A DNA stretch of 64,000 bases from Alphaproteobacteria bacterium (lineage in GTDB: Bacteria; Pseudomonadota; Alphaproteobacteria; Micropepsales; Micropepsaceae): assembly GCA_947473475.1 (NCBI GenBank), contig CANJBZ010000006.1, positions 57,692 to 121,691 on the forward strand, read 5' to 3'. Below are positions 51,125-61,545 of this stretch, piece after piece; position 1 is the first letter of the stretch; each line of letters begins with the position of its first letter. The notes under the pieces were generated by a model that saw only the letters and a program-made list of their open reading frames with translations, had not been told where the DNA came from and made no database searches. The position numbers and the translations under genes were made by a program.

Positions 51125-52303
51125 ATGAGTGAAATCGCTCCTGCGGCGCCTCGCGCTTCCGCCGCCACAGCTTTGCCCCGCCCCACATGGCAAGCCATCA
51201 AGCATGTCATCAGGACGGTTCATCTCTGGCTCGGCATTGCGCTGTGCGTGCCCATGATCCTGATTGGGCTCTCCGGCAGTGCGCTGCTGGTCCAGCGCGA
51301 GATTCTCTGGCTGTCCGCGCCGCCGGTTGGGGCGGCCGGCGCCGCCCACCCCTGGAGTGAGGTCGTGGCGGCGGCCGAGGCAACAATGCCTTCGGTGAAA
51401 GCCAACTGGCTGGAGCTCCCGCGTGACGCCTCGCGGCCGGCCGCGGTTCAGTTCATCGTGGCCAATCGCCCGCAACGGACGGTCGAGGTGCTGGTCGATC
51501 CGAAGAGTCTCAAAGTGCTTGGCTCCTTGGAAATCGTTCGGCGTGGGCCGGTGATGTTGGTCATGACCAACATCCATGAATTCCTGATGATGCCGACGGG
51601 CATTGGGCTGCGGTCAGTCGGTTGGACGGCGGTCGCCATGACCGTCATGGGGCTGGGCGGTCTTGTTTTGTGGTGGCCGGGCAAAGGGCGCTGGCGCTCG
51701 TCCATGACGGTGAAGCGTGGCGCCCGGGGTTTGCGCCTTCATCTGGACCTCCATCATGCCGTGGGCTTCTGGGGCTTGCTGTTGTTCCTGCTTTTGGCGG
51801 TGAGCGGCATCTATCTTGCCTTCCCGCAAACGGTCAGCGGCATATCGCGGTTCACCTTTACGCGCGGTGCGACCGACGTGCCCGCCTTGCCGCCGGGGTT
51901 CCCGGCAATTTGGCCGTCCGACGCGAACGCGGCCATCGCGGTGGCCCAGCAAGCGGTGCCGGACGCTCATCCGGTCGCTATGAAGCTGCCGCGGTCGGCG
52001 GACGATCTGATGATGGTGCAAATGGAGACCAACGGCCTGGCGCCCTCCATTCCGCCGATCACGGTGACGTTCGATGCGCGGGACCGCAAAGTGCTGATTG
52101 ACGATCCGCGGCATTATCCCTCCTCGGACCGTTTTTTGAATCTTCTCTATGCTCTGCATTTTGCCGTCGGTACGGGACCGTTCTGGACGTTCCTGGTGTT
52201 TCTGTCCGGTCTGTTGCCGTTGTTTCTGACCGTGACCGGTGTGACGATCTGGTGGAAGAAGCGTCAGGCGCGCCGGCGCATGACGGCTTTACGGGTGACA
52301 TAA
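51125..52303 (+). CDS. PepSY domain membrane protein
   Basis: HVIRTVHLWLGIALCVPMILIGLSGSALLVQ, LHLDLHHAVGFWGLLLFLLLAVSG. Confidence 0.88.
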   Translation: MSEIAPAAPRASAATALPRPTWQAIKHVIRTVHLWLGIALCVPMILIGLSGSALLVQREILWLSAPPVGAAGAAHPWSEVVAAAEATMPSVKANWLELPRDASRPAAVQFIVANRPQRTVEVLVDPKSLKVLGSLEIVRRGPVMLVMTNIHEFLMMPTGIGLRSVGWTAVAMTVMGLGGLVLWWPGKGRWRSSMTVKRGARGLRLHLDLHHAVGFWGLLLFLLLAVSGIYLAFPQTVSGISRFTFTRGATDVPALPPGFPAIWPSDANAAIAVAQQAVPDAHPVAMKLPRSADDLMMVQMETNGLAPSIPPITVTFDARDRKVLIDDPRHYPSSDRFLNLLYALHFAVGTGPFWTFLVFLSGLLPLFLTVTGVTIWWKKRQARRRMTALRVT

Positions 52304-52308
52304 GCGCC

Positions 52309-53535
52309 ATGAGCGAAATCAAAGCCGATATCGCAATTGCCGGCGGCGGCATGGTGGGGGCGACGCTGGCGCTGGCGCTGGCGCAGGGCGGGCTCGACGT
52401 GGCCGTGGCCGATCCCTTGACCCGCGCGCAGATGGAGGACGAGCGGTTCGACGGCCGCGTGGTGGCGCTGGCCTTCGCAACCGTCCGTATGCTGAAGACA
52501 CTCGGCGTCTGGGAGCGCCTGGCGCCAAACGCGCAGGCGATCGACGACATTATCGTCAATGAGACGGAACTGGGCCGCGGTCCCTTTCCCTTCTCCATTC
52601 ATTTCGATCACCGGGAGATTGGCGAGCCTCTCGGGCATATCGTCGAAAACCGGTATATCCGGCAGGCCCTTCTAGCCTGCATGGAAAGCGAGAAGCGGAT
52701 TCGTTTCCTGCCCGGCACGGCGGCCAGCGATCTCGCCGTCGGCGAAAGCCGTGCCGTGCTGACGCTTTCCGATGGGACGCGCATCGAAGCGCCATTGGTC
52801 ATCGCCGCGGAAGGGCGCGACTCGCCGCTGCGCGAAGCGCAAGGCATCCAGACAGCCGGATGGAGTTACGGTCAAAGCGGCATCGTCGTCACGGTTGCAC
52901 ACGAGCGCCCGCACAATGGCGTGGCGTGGGAGCAGTTTCTTGCCACCGGACCTTTTGCCATCCTTCCGATGACCGGAAATCGCGCCTCTCTGGTGTGGAC
53001 GGAAACCGACCGTGAAGCCCGCCGCATTATGGCTCTGCCGGACGTTCCGTTTACGGAAGAGTTGCGCAAGCGCTTCGGCCAGCATTTGGGCGACGTGCGC
53101 CCTGTCTCCCAGCGTTGGAGTTATCCTCTCAAGCTTCATCTGGCGCGGTCCTACGTCAAACCGCGTTTCGCGCTCGCCGGCGATGCGGCCCATACGATTC
53201 ACCCGCTCGCGGGCCAGGGCCTGAATCTGGGCCTCAAGGATGTCGCGGCATTGGCGGAGACTGTTCTGGATGCGGCCCGGCTTGGGCTCGATTACGGGCG
53301 AGTCGACGTCCTGCAACGCTATGAACGCTGGCGCCGCTTCGACAGCTTCACGCTGGCGGTGGTGACCGATGGGCTCAACCGGCTCTTTTCCAACGATTTT
53401 CTGCCTTTGCGTCTGGTGCGGGACGTAGGGATGGCGGTGGTGGATCAGATACCGCCGCTCAGGCGCCTCTTCATGCGCCATGCCGGTGGCGAACTTGGTA
53501 CTTTACCGCGCTTGTTGAAGGGCTTGCCTGCGTAG
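52309..53535 (+). CDS. UbiH/UbiF-family FAD-dependent ubiquinone hydroxylase
   Basis: ADIAIAGGGMVGATLALALAQGG, FALAGDAAHTIHPLAGQGLNLGLKDVAAL. Confidence 0.9.
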   Translation: MSEIKADIAIAGGGMVGATLALALAQGGLDVAVADPLTRAQMEDERFDGRVVALAFATVRMLKTLGVWERLAPNAQAIDDIIVNETELGRGPFPFSIHFDHREIGEPLGHIVENRYIRQALLACMESEKRIRFLPGTAASDLAVGESRAVLTLSDGTRIEAPLVIAAEGRDSPLREAQGIQTAGWSYGQSGIVVTVAHERPHNGVAWEQFLATGPFAILPMTGNRASLVWTETDREARRIMALPDVPFTEELRKRFGQHLGDVRPVSQRWSYPLKLHLARSYVKPRFALAGDAAHTIHPLAGQGLNLGLKDVAALAETVLDAARLGLDYGRVDVLQRYERWRRFDSFTLAVVTDGLNRLFSNDFLPLRLVRDVGMAVVDQIPPLRRLFMRHAGGELGTLPRLLKGLPA

Positions 53536-53710
53536 GCTCTTGGAAATCCGTGCCGCACCTCGCGCAAATGTGTTACTAATTGTTCAGGTGCTGCGGCTTG
53601 CGTGGGCTTATCGCGGCCGCTTTCCAGTTTTTCGTCTGTGTCTGATTGGGGCTTGTTTGGGAACGTCATCTTGCGGGGCCAACCGCACGATGAGCAAAGG
53701 AGGAAAACAC

Positions 53711-55399
53711 ATGGCTTTACGGGACATCACCCGCACGCTCGCGTTAGGCGTTGCAGCGGGCGCCATTATGCTCTCAGCCGCACCGGCTCTTGCGCTCGAC
53801 AATGCAGGTTCGCTCGAAGGTGTGGTGAAGAATGCGGCCGGCCAGCCGGTGCCGGGCGCCTTTGTGCGTCTGAAGAACAGCGCCGCGCGTCCTGCGCTGA
53901 CGTTCATGGTGGTCAGCCAGGCTAATGGCGGCTTCTCCGCGAAAGACCTGCCGCCGGGCAGCTATACGGTGCAGGCAATAGGGACGGCGAACCAGAGCGC
54001 CATTTCGCCGGCCGTTGCGGTCGAGTCGAACAAGGCAGCCAAGCTGGATGTGTCTCTGACCAATCCGCGCGGTCCCATGCTGACGCCGGCCTGGCCGGGC
54101 CGCGTGCCCGAAGCCCTGGTCGACAAGACGTCCAAGGACGCCAAAGACCTTCCGGCCGGGCAGCACAAGCAGCTGGTCGCTGAAAAATGCACCGTCTGCC
54201 ACGACGTGCAGCGCATTCTCTCCAAGCGCTCGCCGGTCGACGATTGGACGTTCACGGTCCGCCGTATGCGGACGAATATGGCCGTTTCCTCGCTTCCCGA
54301 TATGTCCGACCAGGACGCGGGCAACATCGTCGGCTATCTGTCGGCCAACTTCAAACCGCTGCCGGGCGGCGATGATCCCAACGGCCGTCTGCCGAATTAC
54401 GCCATGACCGGGCAGAGCACGAAATACCGGGTGGTGACGCTGGACCTTCCCAAGCGCTTCTCCGAGCCGCATGACATCGCCTCCGATCCGAAGGGCATTG
54501 CCTGGGCGGCGGAACGCGCGGGCGCTTTGATCCGCTTCGATCCCAAGACCTATGACTTCACGGAAGTCCGAGTCCCGGCGGGACCGGCGCCGGCGAACCG
54601 TCAGCGTCTCGGCAATCCGCAGATCAACGCGCAGGGCATTCTGTGGACCGCGGATGGCCCGAACAATCGCTGGCTCAGCTACGACACCAACGCCTTCAAC
54701 AAGCAGAACCCCGGTGTCGCCTTCCACATCTATCCGTGGACGGCGAAGGGCCATGGCGGCGCGGGCGGCAACTCCTTCGCGCTGCATCCCGACGGCACAA
54801 TCTGGGGCACCGGCCAAGGCAAGGAAGTCCGCATGCTGAATCCCCAGACGGCGGAATTCAGCTTCTATGAAGCCCCAAGCTTCAAGCAGACCAAGGAAAA
54901 CCCGGGCGCTTACGGACTTGCGGTCGCCGGCGACGGCTCTGTGTGGTGGGCGGAAGACGAGGCCGACATGATGGCGCGTCTCGATCCCAAGACCGGCAAA
55001 GTGGAAGAATTCAAGCTTCCGCCAACCGGTGGCCATGCCCTCCCGCGCCGGATGAACACCGACTGGGACGGCAATCTGTGGGTCGGTATCTGGGAAGCCG
55101 GCAAACTGATGAAGATCGACTACAAGACCAAAGAGATGACCCTTTACACGCCGAAGACGCCGGCGTTGGGCATGTACTCGATCGTTGCCGACAAGAAGAA
55201 CAAGCTGATCTGGGCCAGCGCGCAACAGGTGGACAAGATTTTCCGGTTCAATCCTGCGACTCAGGAGTTCACCGAATTCCCGCTCCCCTATGCGCAACAG
55301 GATCCGCGCCGTATCGACATCGATCCGACCAATCCGAACCGCATCTTCTTCAGCGGCAATACGGCTGACCGCATCGGCTTTATCGAGCTGACGCCGTAA
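53711..55399 (+). CDS. Three-module secreted protein: carboxypeptidase-regulatory-like domain + c-type cytochrome + Vgb-like beta-propeller (paralog)
   Basis: SLEGVVKNAAGQPVPGAFVRLKN..., CTVCHDVQRIL heme motif, propeller repeats; same order as 41507-43228. Confidence 0.8.
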   Translation: MALRDITRTLALGVAAGAIMLSAAPALALDNAGSLEGVVKNAAGQPVPGAFVRLKNSAARPALTFMVVSQANGGFSAKDLPPGSYTVQAIGTANQSAISPAVAVESNKAAKLDVSLTNPRGPMLTPAWPGRVPEALVDKTSKDAKDLPAGQHKQLVAEKCTVCHDVQRILSKRSPVDDWTFTVRRMRTNMAVSSLPDMSDQDAGNIVGYLSANFKPLPGGDDPNGRLPNYAMTGQSTKYRVVTLDLPKRFSEPHDIASDPKGIAWAAERAGALIRFDPKTYDFTEVRVPAGPAPANRQRLGNPQINAQGILWTADGPNNRWLSYDTNAFNKQNPGVAFHIYPWTAKGHGGAGGNSFALHPDGTIWGTGQGKEVRMLNPQTAEFSFYEAPSFKQTKENPGAYGLAVAGDGSVWWAEDEADMMARLDPKTGKVEEFKLPPTGGHALPRRMNTDWDGNLWVGIWEAGKLMKIDYKTKEMTLYTPKTPALGMYSIVADKKNKLIWASAQQVDKIFRFNPATQEFTEFPLPYAQQDPRRIDIDPTNPNRIFFSGNTADRIGFIELTP

Positions 55400-55420
55400 G
55401 CCTGTTTATCTGGGTGTTAC

Positions 55421-55458
55421 GAAGGGCTGGGCCGGCAATGGCCCGGCCCTTTGTTTTT
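55421..55458 (+). terminator. Rho-independent terminator
   Basis: agggctgggccggcaatggcccggccctttgtttttt. Confidence 0.88.
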
Positions 55459-55893
55459 TCACTTGGGGTTATCGGGTTTGGGTAGGGCGGGACCTGCGGC
55501 CATCGGCGGTTCATAACGCCGCCGGCCCGAGAGATAGATCCTGTCCAAGTCCTTATAAAATTCGCGCGCCTTCTCGACGATGAGCGCGTAACGCGCAGCT
55601 TCCGCTTCTTTGCGTGTCGCGAATTGCTCGCCCAAAAAAAGATAACGCGTCACGGGCTGCCCGGTGCGTTCATCCGGAACCGTAAGCTTGGCCACTGCCT
55701 CGATTTGTTCTTCCGCAAACTGAACCGTCTGCCGGTAGTGGGCCTCCCGATCGAAAAGGGATTGCGCTTCTTCGGCGCGCCGGCGCGCATTATTTGCATC
55801 AAAACGCCGCAAAGCAGCCAGAATACGATAGCGGAACGCAGCCACCAGCAGCACGGCAGACAAAATCAAAACGGCGTTGAAAAGGTCTGACAT
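55459..55893 (-). CDS. hypothetical protein with N-terminal TM
   Basis: 144 aa ORF, convergent behind terminator. Confidence 0.5.
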   Translation of the reverse strand: MSDLFNAVLILSAVLLVAAFRYRILAALRRFDANNARRRAEEAQSLFDREAHYRQTVQFAEEQIEAVAKLTVPDERTGQPVTRYLFLGEQFATRKEAEAARYALIVEKAREFYKDLDRIYLSGRRRYEPPMAAGPALPKPDNPK

Positions 55894-56030
55894 TCCTAAC
55901 CGGCCTCATATCCGTGATCGGCGTAAAAAGCTTTTCCTTTGACTTGCCGTAAACCATGGGACAGAGTTTTGAGCGAATAATAATTCGTAGCGGCTCAGTG
56001 CGGCCCATAAGACGCGAAACTCGAAACGTC

Positions 56031-56273
56031 ATGGTAGGCAAGATGCCCCCTCGAAATATAGTGCTCTTCAGCGTAGCGGCAATCCTCGCCGGGTGTGCGA
56101 CAGCCCCCGCTCCTGCCAGCAATCAAACGGCTGCGGCCCAAAGCGCGATTTATGTTGTGAAAGATCCGTCCGCGGCGGATGCATTGCAAACTGCGGATGG
56201 CGCGCAAGATGGAGGCACGGTTCCCGGCGTCTCCAAGGTTATGCGCATCTACTGGTTCCTCGGCGGCCGCTAA
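56031..56273 (+). CDS. small lipoprotein, hypothetical
   Basis: PPRNIVLFSVAAILAGCATAPAPA lipobox. Confidence 0.5.
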   Translation: MVGKMPPRNIVLFSVAAILAGCATAPAPASNQTAAAQSAIYVVKDPSAADALQTADGAQDGGTVPGVSKVMRIYWFLGGR

Positions 56274-56291
56274 AAAGGGCAACGTCGGAGA

Positions 56292-57455
56292 TCAGCCTGC
56301 GGCTGCGATTTCGCGCGGTATTCGTTCCGCACCCAGATAGTCTGCGCTCTGCATTTCCATGAGCCGCGAAGCGGCGCGCTTGAAGGCCTCGGCATTGTCT
56401 CCGTCGGCGTAAAGCTCCGTTGGCGCCGCCGCGGCCGAGCAGACAAGTTTCACCTTTTCGTCGTACAGCGTGTCGATCAGCAGAACGAAGCGGCGTGCTT
56501 CATTGGCTTCGTGCGGGCCAAGGCGCGGAATTGCGTCGATCATGAGCGTGTGAAAATTGCCGGCCAGCGCCAAATAATCGGCAGCGCCCAGCGGTTCGCG
56601 GCAGAGCGCGTCGAACGAGAACCGCGCCACGCCATGCGCCGCTTCCGGCACGATCAGTTTGCGCTGCAAGACGTCGAGCGCTGCCGCTTCGCCCTGTGCG
56701 GCGCCGGTCAACCGGCGCCAGGTTGCGTCCATGGCCGCATCGGCGCCCGCGCCCAGCGGCGTGATGTAGACGTTCAGACCGCTTATCCGGTCGAGCCGGT
56801 AATCGCGCGGTCCGTTCAGCTCCACGACGGAGAGCCGGTCCTTGATCATCACGATGAAAGGCAGAAACAGCGCGCGATTGAGCCCGCCTTCGTAGAGGCG
56901 GCCGGGTTCGACATTGGATGTCAGCACGATGACCGCGCCATAGGCGAACAGCTTTTCGAACAAACGTCCGAGGATCATCGCGTCCGCCACGTCGGTGACT
57001 TGGAATTCGTCCAGGCACAGAAGCAGGGCTTCGGACGAAATCCGCTTGGCAATAGGCGCTATCGGGTCGTCACCCGCCTCGCGGACGAACTCCGCGCGCT
57101 GCGTCCGTTCGCGTTGGGAAAGATTGCGCCATTCGTGAATGCGCGCGTGGGTCTCGGCCATGAAAGCGTTGAAATGGACGCGGCGCTTGTGCGGCACGGG
57201 CGCGCTCGCAAAGAACAGATCCATCAACGCCGATTTGCCGCGTCCGACATCGCCGTGGATGTACAACCCGTTCGGCGTTTCCTGGGTTCGCCGGAAGCCC
57301 AAAAGCGCAAGCAGGCCGTATGGCTTCGGGCGGTAAGTATTCAACGCTTGGTAGAGCGCATCCAAGGCCGCGGCGGCCCGCGCCTGCTCCGCATCCGGCT
57401 TGAGGTTGCCGGTTTGAAGCAGTGCGCGATAACGCTGAAGGGGCGATTGGGGCAT
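56292..57455 (-). CDS. zapE: cell division protein ZapE (AFG1-like ATPase)
   Basis: NGLYIHGDVGRGKSALMDLFF Walker A, LCLDEFQVTDVADAMIL. Confidence 0.93.
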   Translation of the reverse strand: MPQSPLQRYRALLQTGNLKPDAEQARAAAALDALYQALNTYRPKPYGLLALLGFRRTQETPNGLYIHGDVGRGKSALMDLFFASAPVPHKRRVHFNAFMAETHARIHEWRNLSQRERTQRAEFVREAGDDPIAPIAKRISSEALLLCLDEFQVTDVADAMILGRLFEKLFAYGAVIVLTSNVEPGRLYEGGLNRALFLPFIVMIKDRLSVVELNGPRDYRLDRISGLNVYITPLGAGADAAMDATWRRLTGAAQGEAAALDVLQRKLIVPEAAHGVARFSFDALCREPLGAADYLALAGNFHTLMIDAIPRLGPHEANEARRFVLLIDTLYDEKVKLVCSAAAAPTELYADGDNAEAFKRAASRLMEMQSADYLGAERIPREIAAAG

Positions 57456-57474
57456 CAGGCCTGCGAGGAGCTGC

Positions 57475-58500
57475 TCAGGCTGCCCGCTTGAGCAGCTTGC
57501 GATTGATCAGCGTCTCGGCGATCTGCACCGCGTTGAGCGCCGCGCCCTTGCGCAGATTGTCCGCCACCACCCACAGGCATAGGCCGTACTCGACGGTCGG
57601 ATCCTTGCGGATGCGGCTGACATAGGTCGCATCTTCGCCCGCGCACTCGATGGGGGTGACGTAACCTCCGTCTTCGCGCTTATCGACGACCAGAACGCCG
57701 GGGGCCGAGCGCAGGATGCCGCGCGCTTTTTCCGCCGTGATCGGCTTCTCGAATTCCACATTGATGGACTCGGCATGACCGATGAACACCGGCACGCGCA
57801 CGCACGTGGCGGTCACCTGAATGTCCGGATCGAGAATTTTCTGCGTCTCCACCATCATCTTCCATTCTTCCTTGGTGAAGCCGGAATCCAGAAAGACGTC
57901 GATGTGCGGAATGACGTTGAAGGCGATCTGCTTGGTGAATTTCTTTCTCTCGATCGGATCGGCGACAAATACCGCGCGCGTCTGGCGGAACAATTCGTCC
58001 ATCGCGTCCTTGCCGGCGCCAGAGACCGATTGATAGGTCGAAACGACGACCCGCTTGATCGTGGCCGCGTCATGCAACGGCTTCAACGCGACGACCATCT
58101 GCGCCGTCGAGCAATTCGGGTTGGCGATGATGCCCTTCTTGATGTCGGTGTCGAGCACATGGGCGTTGACCTCAGGCACCACGAGCGGAACCTCGCGGTC
58201 CATGCGCCAATGGGAGGAGTTGTCGATCACGATGCAGCCCTTGGCGGCGATCTTGGGGGACCATTCCTTCGCCACGGCAGACCCGGCGGACATCAGGCAG
58301 ATATCGACGTCCGAAAAATCGTAATAGTCGAGCGCCTTCACCTTCAGGATGGCGTCGCCGAAGGAAACCTCCGTGCCGACAGAACGCGTCGATGCGAGGG
58401 CTACGACTTCGCTTGCGGGGAACTGACGTTCGGACAGCACGCTCAGCATTTCCCGGCCGACATTGCCGGTAGCGCCTACGACGGCGACTTTATAGGCCAT
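57475..58500 (-). CDS. asd: aspartate-semialdehyde dehydrogenase
   Basis: KVAVVGATGNVGREMLSVL, IANPNCSTAQMVVALKPLHDAA. Confidence 0.95.
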   Translation of the reverse strand: MAYKVAVVGATGNVGREMLSVLSERQFPASEVVALASTRSVGTEVSFGDAILKVKALDYYDFSDVDICLMSAGSAVAKEWSPKIAAKGCIVIDNSSHWRMDREVPLVVPEVNAHVLDTDIKKGIIANPNCSTAQMVVALKPLHDAATIKRVVVSTYQSVSGAGKDAMDELFRQTRAVFVADPIERKKFTKQIAFNVIPHIDVFLDSGFTKEEWKMMVETQKILDPDIQVTATCVRVPVFIGHAESINVEFEKPITAEKARGILRSAPGVLVVDKREDGGYVTPIECAGEDATYVSRIRKDPTVEYGLCLWVVADNLRKGAALNAVQIAETLINRKLLKRAA

Positions 58501-58759
58501 GACGCGACTCCTTATTCCGGCGCCGGGCTATATGCCCCGGGCGGGCGGCGACACATATAGCAACGGCCACACCACGAAAAGGGGCGGCTGCTCCCCTTGC
58601 CGATAGGCCCGAGGATACGTCAGGCGCGGTAGCGGTTCGTTAAAGAAGCGTCAATTTGCTCTGGGTTAGAATAGTTTACGATGGTACAGTGGTGTTCGGT
58701 CCGAAAGGCGGCACTCCTGTCTTTGGAAGCGCGGACGCTTCCATCTTTTGCGGGGTTCG

Positions 58760-59344
58760 ATGCGGAAATCTCTTAAAACCGGCGTTGCGGCTCTGATGCT
58801 CACCTGCATGGCGGGCAATGCCTGGGCGGCGGGTGCGGCAGGCTGCGCCCGGCCGGCCGATCTGACCGCCATCAAGGCGGCTGCGGTTCAGCAAAAGCTG
58901 ATGGTCGCGGCTCTCTCCTGCGATGCGATCCAGCTCTACAACAGCTTTGTGACCTCCTATCAGAAGGAGCTGCAGGCTTCGGACCGTTCGCTGCAGAATT
59001 TCTTCCGCCGGCTGAACGGCAGGACCGGAACGGAAGATTACCACGCCTTCAAGACCCGGCTTGCCAACGGGTCCTCAATGCAAAGCATCGGGAACATCAC
59101 GGACTACTGTTCCAGCGCCAAGCAGGTCTTCGCGCAGGCCTTGGACGGACCCAAAGCAACGCTCGCAGTCTTCGTCTCAGGGCAGACCACGTCTGCGGAC
59201 AACACGTTTGCGCCGTGCCAATTCCGCACCGCGGACGCGGACGATTCGGACTCCCTGCCGCCGGACATCGCACCGTTGCCGCACTTTAAGCCCGGCACGA
59301 TCGTGATGTGGGTGCGCACGGCCACCGTCGTCTGGCCCAAGTAA
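58760..59344 (+). CDS. hypothetical secreted protein
   Basis: Signal peptide MRKSLKTGVAALMLTCMAGNAWA. Confidence 0.6.
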   Translation: MRKSLKTGVAALMLTCMAGNAWAAGAAGCARPADLTAIKAAAVQQKLMVAALSCDAIQLYNSFVTSYQKELQASDRSLQNFFRRLNGRTGTEDYHAFKTRLANGSSMQSIGNITDYCSSAKQVFAQALDGPKATLAVFVSGQTTSADNTFAPCQFRTADADDSDSLPPDIAPLPHFKPGTIVMWVRTATVVWPK

Positions 59345-59448
59345 CCCGGTAAGCCGTCTCCGTCAGCAAATCTGTTTGATGTGCAGGCCAGGACTATCCG
59401 TCTGGGCACCCACCCCTTTGCGCTCAATCCACGCCCGTTTGGTCAAAA

Positions 59449-59481
59449 GAAAAGGGCGGGCTGTGAAGCCCGCCCTTTGTA
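59449..59481 (-). terminator. Rho-independent terminator of the OmpA-family gene (minus strand)
   Basis: aaaagaaaagggcgggctgtgaagcccgcccttt hairpin. Confidence 0.85.
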
Positions 59482-59497
59482 GTTCAACCGAACCGTT

Positions 59498-60643
59498 TTA
59501 CCGGCCGAGGTCGATAACGGCGCGCCGGTTTTGCGGCTCGCGCACGCCCGGACCCGTCGGAACCAGCGGGTCCGAGAAGTTCCGGCCCACGGTCATGATG
59601 TCGCCCATGTTCAAGCCTTCGCGGACCATTTCGTCCTTGACGGCCTGTGCTCTGCGCTCTGACAGGCGCTGGTTGTACGCCATCGAACCCACCGTATCGG
59701 TGTGTCCGGTCACGACAACCCGCACGTTGCCGCTGGTCCTTGCCGTCTGCACGGCTTGCTGCACGACCTGCATGGCCTCGTTCGTCAGGTTCGACTTATC
59801 GAAGTCGAAGAAGACAATGAACGTCCGTACAGCCGGCGGCGGAGGAGGCGGCGGCGGTGGCGGCGGTGGAGGCGGCGGCGGCGGCGGCGGCGGAGGAGGC
59901 GGGGGAGGCGGGGGAGGCGGCGGTGGCGGCGGCGGCGCGGGTGCCGGCGGCGGCGGCGGCGGCGGCGGCGCCTGGAAGAAGTAGCGAATATTCAGCATGA
60001 CGCTATGCGAATTCGCGTTGTCGTAGGCGATCGTCCCAGCCGTCGTCCCGACCGGCGAGTTGTAGACGTGGTCCGTTTTGCCAACCCCGATGTACCGGTA
60101 GTCGAGCTGCAGATCGAGTTGTGGTCCCAAGGAGTAGATGACACCCGCGATCAGCTGATACGCGAAGGCCGTCTCGCCTTTGCGGTTGGTTTCCGCCGAA
60201 TCGGAATAGGCGGCAGTGACACGGCCCGCGCCTGCACCTGCGCCCAACGTGAAAGACCATTCCGGCGTAAGCGGAATATCGTATGCGGCAACGCCCATCA
60301 GCGTGCCGACAGACACGTGCCCGTCTGCGCTCGGAATATTGCTGCCGCCCACGCCGGCGGCGCTCTTGACGCCGTATTGTGCGTAGCCGGTTTCCAGTTC
60401 GAGCCGAACGCCGTTGGGCATTTTGTAACCGGCCGCGATGTCGAAACGGGCCGTGCTATCGAAATCCACGTTCCCACCGGTCCCACCGATGGCGCCGTTC
60501 AGGAATGTGATTCGTGTATCGAGCTTTTGCAGGGTGCTCCAGCCTGCGCCGAGACCGAGATAATAGCCGTCGCCGGCAGCAAGCGCCGGTGACGCGAGAG
60601 CGAGAAGTGACACGCCCGTCAGGGCAATGGTTCTGAGTTTCAT
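59498..60643 (-). CDS. OmpA-family outer membrane protein with polyproline linker
   Basis: N-terminal beta-barrel, ~34-residue uninterrupted Pro run, C-terminal OmpA domain VVTGHTDTVGSMAYNQRLSERRAQAVKDEMV. Confidence 0.92.
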   Translation of the reverse strand: MKLRTIALTGVSLLALASPALAAGDGYYLGLGAGWSTLQKLDTRITFLNGAIGGTGGNVDFDSTARFDIAAGYKMPNGVRLELETGYAQYGVKSAAGVGGSNIPSADGHVSVGTLMGVAAYDIPLTPEWSFTLGAGAGAGRVTAAYSDSAETNRKGETAFAYQLIAGVIYSLGPQLDLQLDYRYIGVGKTDHVYNSPVGTTAGTIAYDNANSHSVMLNIRYFFQAPPPPPPPPAPAPPPPPPPPPPPPPPPPPPPPPPPPPPPPPPPPPPAVRTFIVFFDFDKSNLTNEAMQVVQQAVQTARTSGNVRVVVTGHTDTVGSMAYNQRLSERRAQAVKDEMVREGLNMGDIMTVGRNFSDPLVPTGPGVREPQNRRAVIDLGR

Positions 60644-60855
60644 TCAATTATCCCCATCCTAAAATTAGCGATGACCAGCGCAAATCGGCCTGGCAATCGC
60701 CCAGCTCTTCTCCAGACCGGAGAAGGAACCTGGGCTAAACGATACCAAGGGGGGCAAGTTCCTCCGGGAACAGAGCTATATTGTGGCGGCCTAGCTTTTT
60801 TTAGGGAGTGATGCACCGCGGCAACAAAGATGAACGGCGGTGTAAAGCGGGAAAA

Positions 60856-61545
60856 TCAGCCCGGAAGCTGCGAAATTGCAGCCGGTTTTGCTTTCATAAC
60901 AAAGGCATAGCGGCCCGGCCAGATACGAAAACTGCGCTGCTCACGCGCCTGCGTGCCGGATTCGAGCCAGCTCAGGAGCTCTTCGCGCGGCGCAACGTGG
61001 AAAAGCCGCAGCCATGCGCGCAGGGCCTTGCTGGCAAGTGCGGGCAGGGAGCGAAAATCGCCGAAGTCGACGACATGGACGAAGCCGCCGGCGCGAACAT
61101 TTTGCGCCCCGCACCGCAAGGCGCCGCGCCAGTCCGGAATCATGGACAGGCTGTAGGGAAAGATCACATGGTCGAACGGCCGATCCAAACCGAACAAACC
61201 CGGCGACAGTTCATCGGCCAAAGCGTGCTTCAGCACGATGCGCTCGGAAAATCCCGCCCGCGCAATGGCCTCTTTCGCCGTCTGAAGCATTTCGGCCGAT
61301 GCGTCGAGCCCGAACAGCTTGGCGTTTGGGTAGGTTTCGGCGATGCGGATGAGGTTGCGCGCCGTGCCGCAGCCAATTTCCACGACCGTTTCGCCGGGTT
61401 TGGCGTCGAGATCCTGAATCAGCCGGTCGCGGCCGAGCAGGTAATACTTTCGCGTCAGATCGTAGATGTGCCGCTGACGGCGGTACACCTTGTCCATCAG
61501 CGCGGCATGTTCCGCGCTTTGTTTGGGCTGCGCTGAGTCGTTCAA
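60856..61545 (-). CDS. btaB: BtaB-like SAM-dependent methyltransferase (betaine lipid synthesis)
   Basis: MDKVYRRQRHIYDLTRKYYLLGRDRLIQDLDAKPGETVVEIGCGTARNLI; possible TTG start overlapping btaA stop. Confidence 0.85.
   Translation of the reverse strand: MNDSAQPKQSAEHAALMDKVYRRQRHIYDLTRKYYLLGRDRLIQDLDAKPGETVVEIGCGTARNLIRIAETYPNAKLFGLDASAEMLQTAKEAIARAGFSERIVLKHALADELSPGLFGLDRPFDHVIFPYSLSMIPDWRGALRCGAQNVRAGGFVHVVDFGDFRSLPALASKALRAWLRLFHVAPREELLSWLESGTQAREQRSFRIWPGRYAFVMKAKPAAISQLPG

Noticed and set aside
53774-55297. 507-aa minus-strand ORF opposite the Vgb/cytochrome gene
   Set aside because: Antisense shadow of a protein with clear signal peptide and heme motif on the plus strand.
59838-59970. 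Tandem repeat as CRISPR
   Set aside because: In-frame polyproline microsatellite within an OmpA gene, no spacers.
59702-60592. Arg-rich ORF opposite the OmpA gene
   Set aside because: Produced by the CGG repeat encoding polyproline on the other strand.
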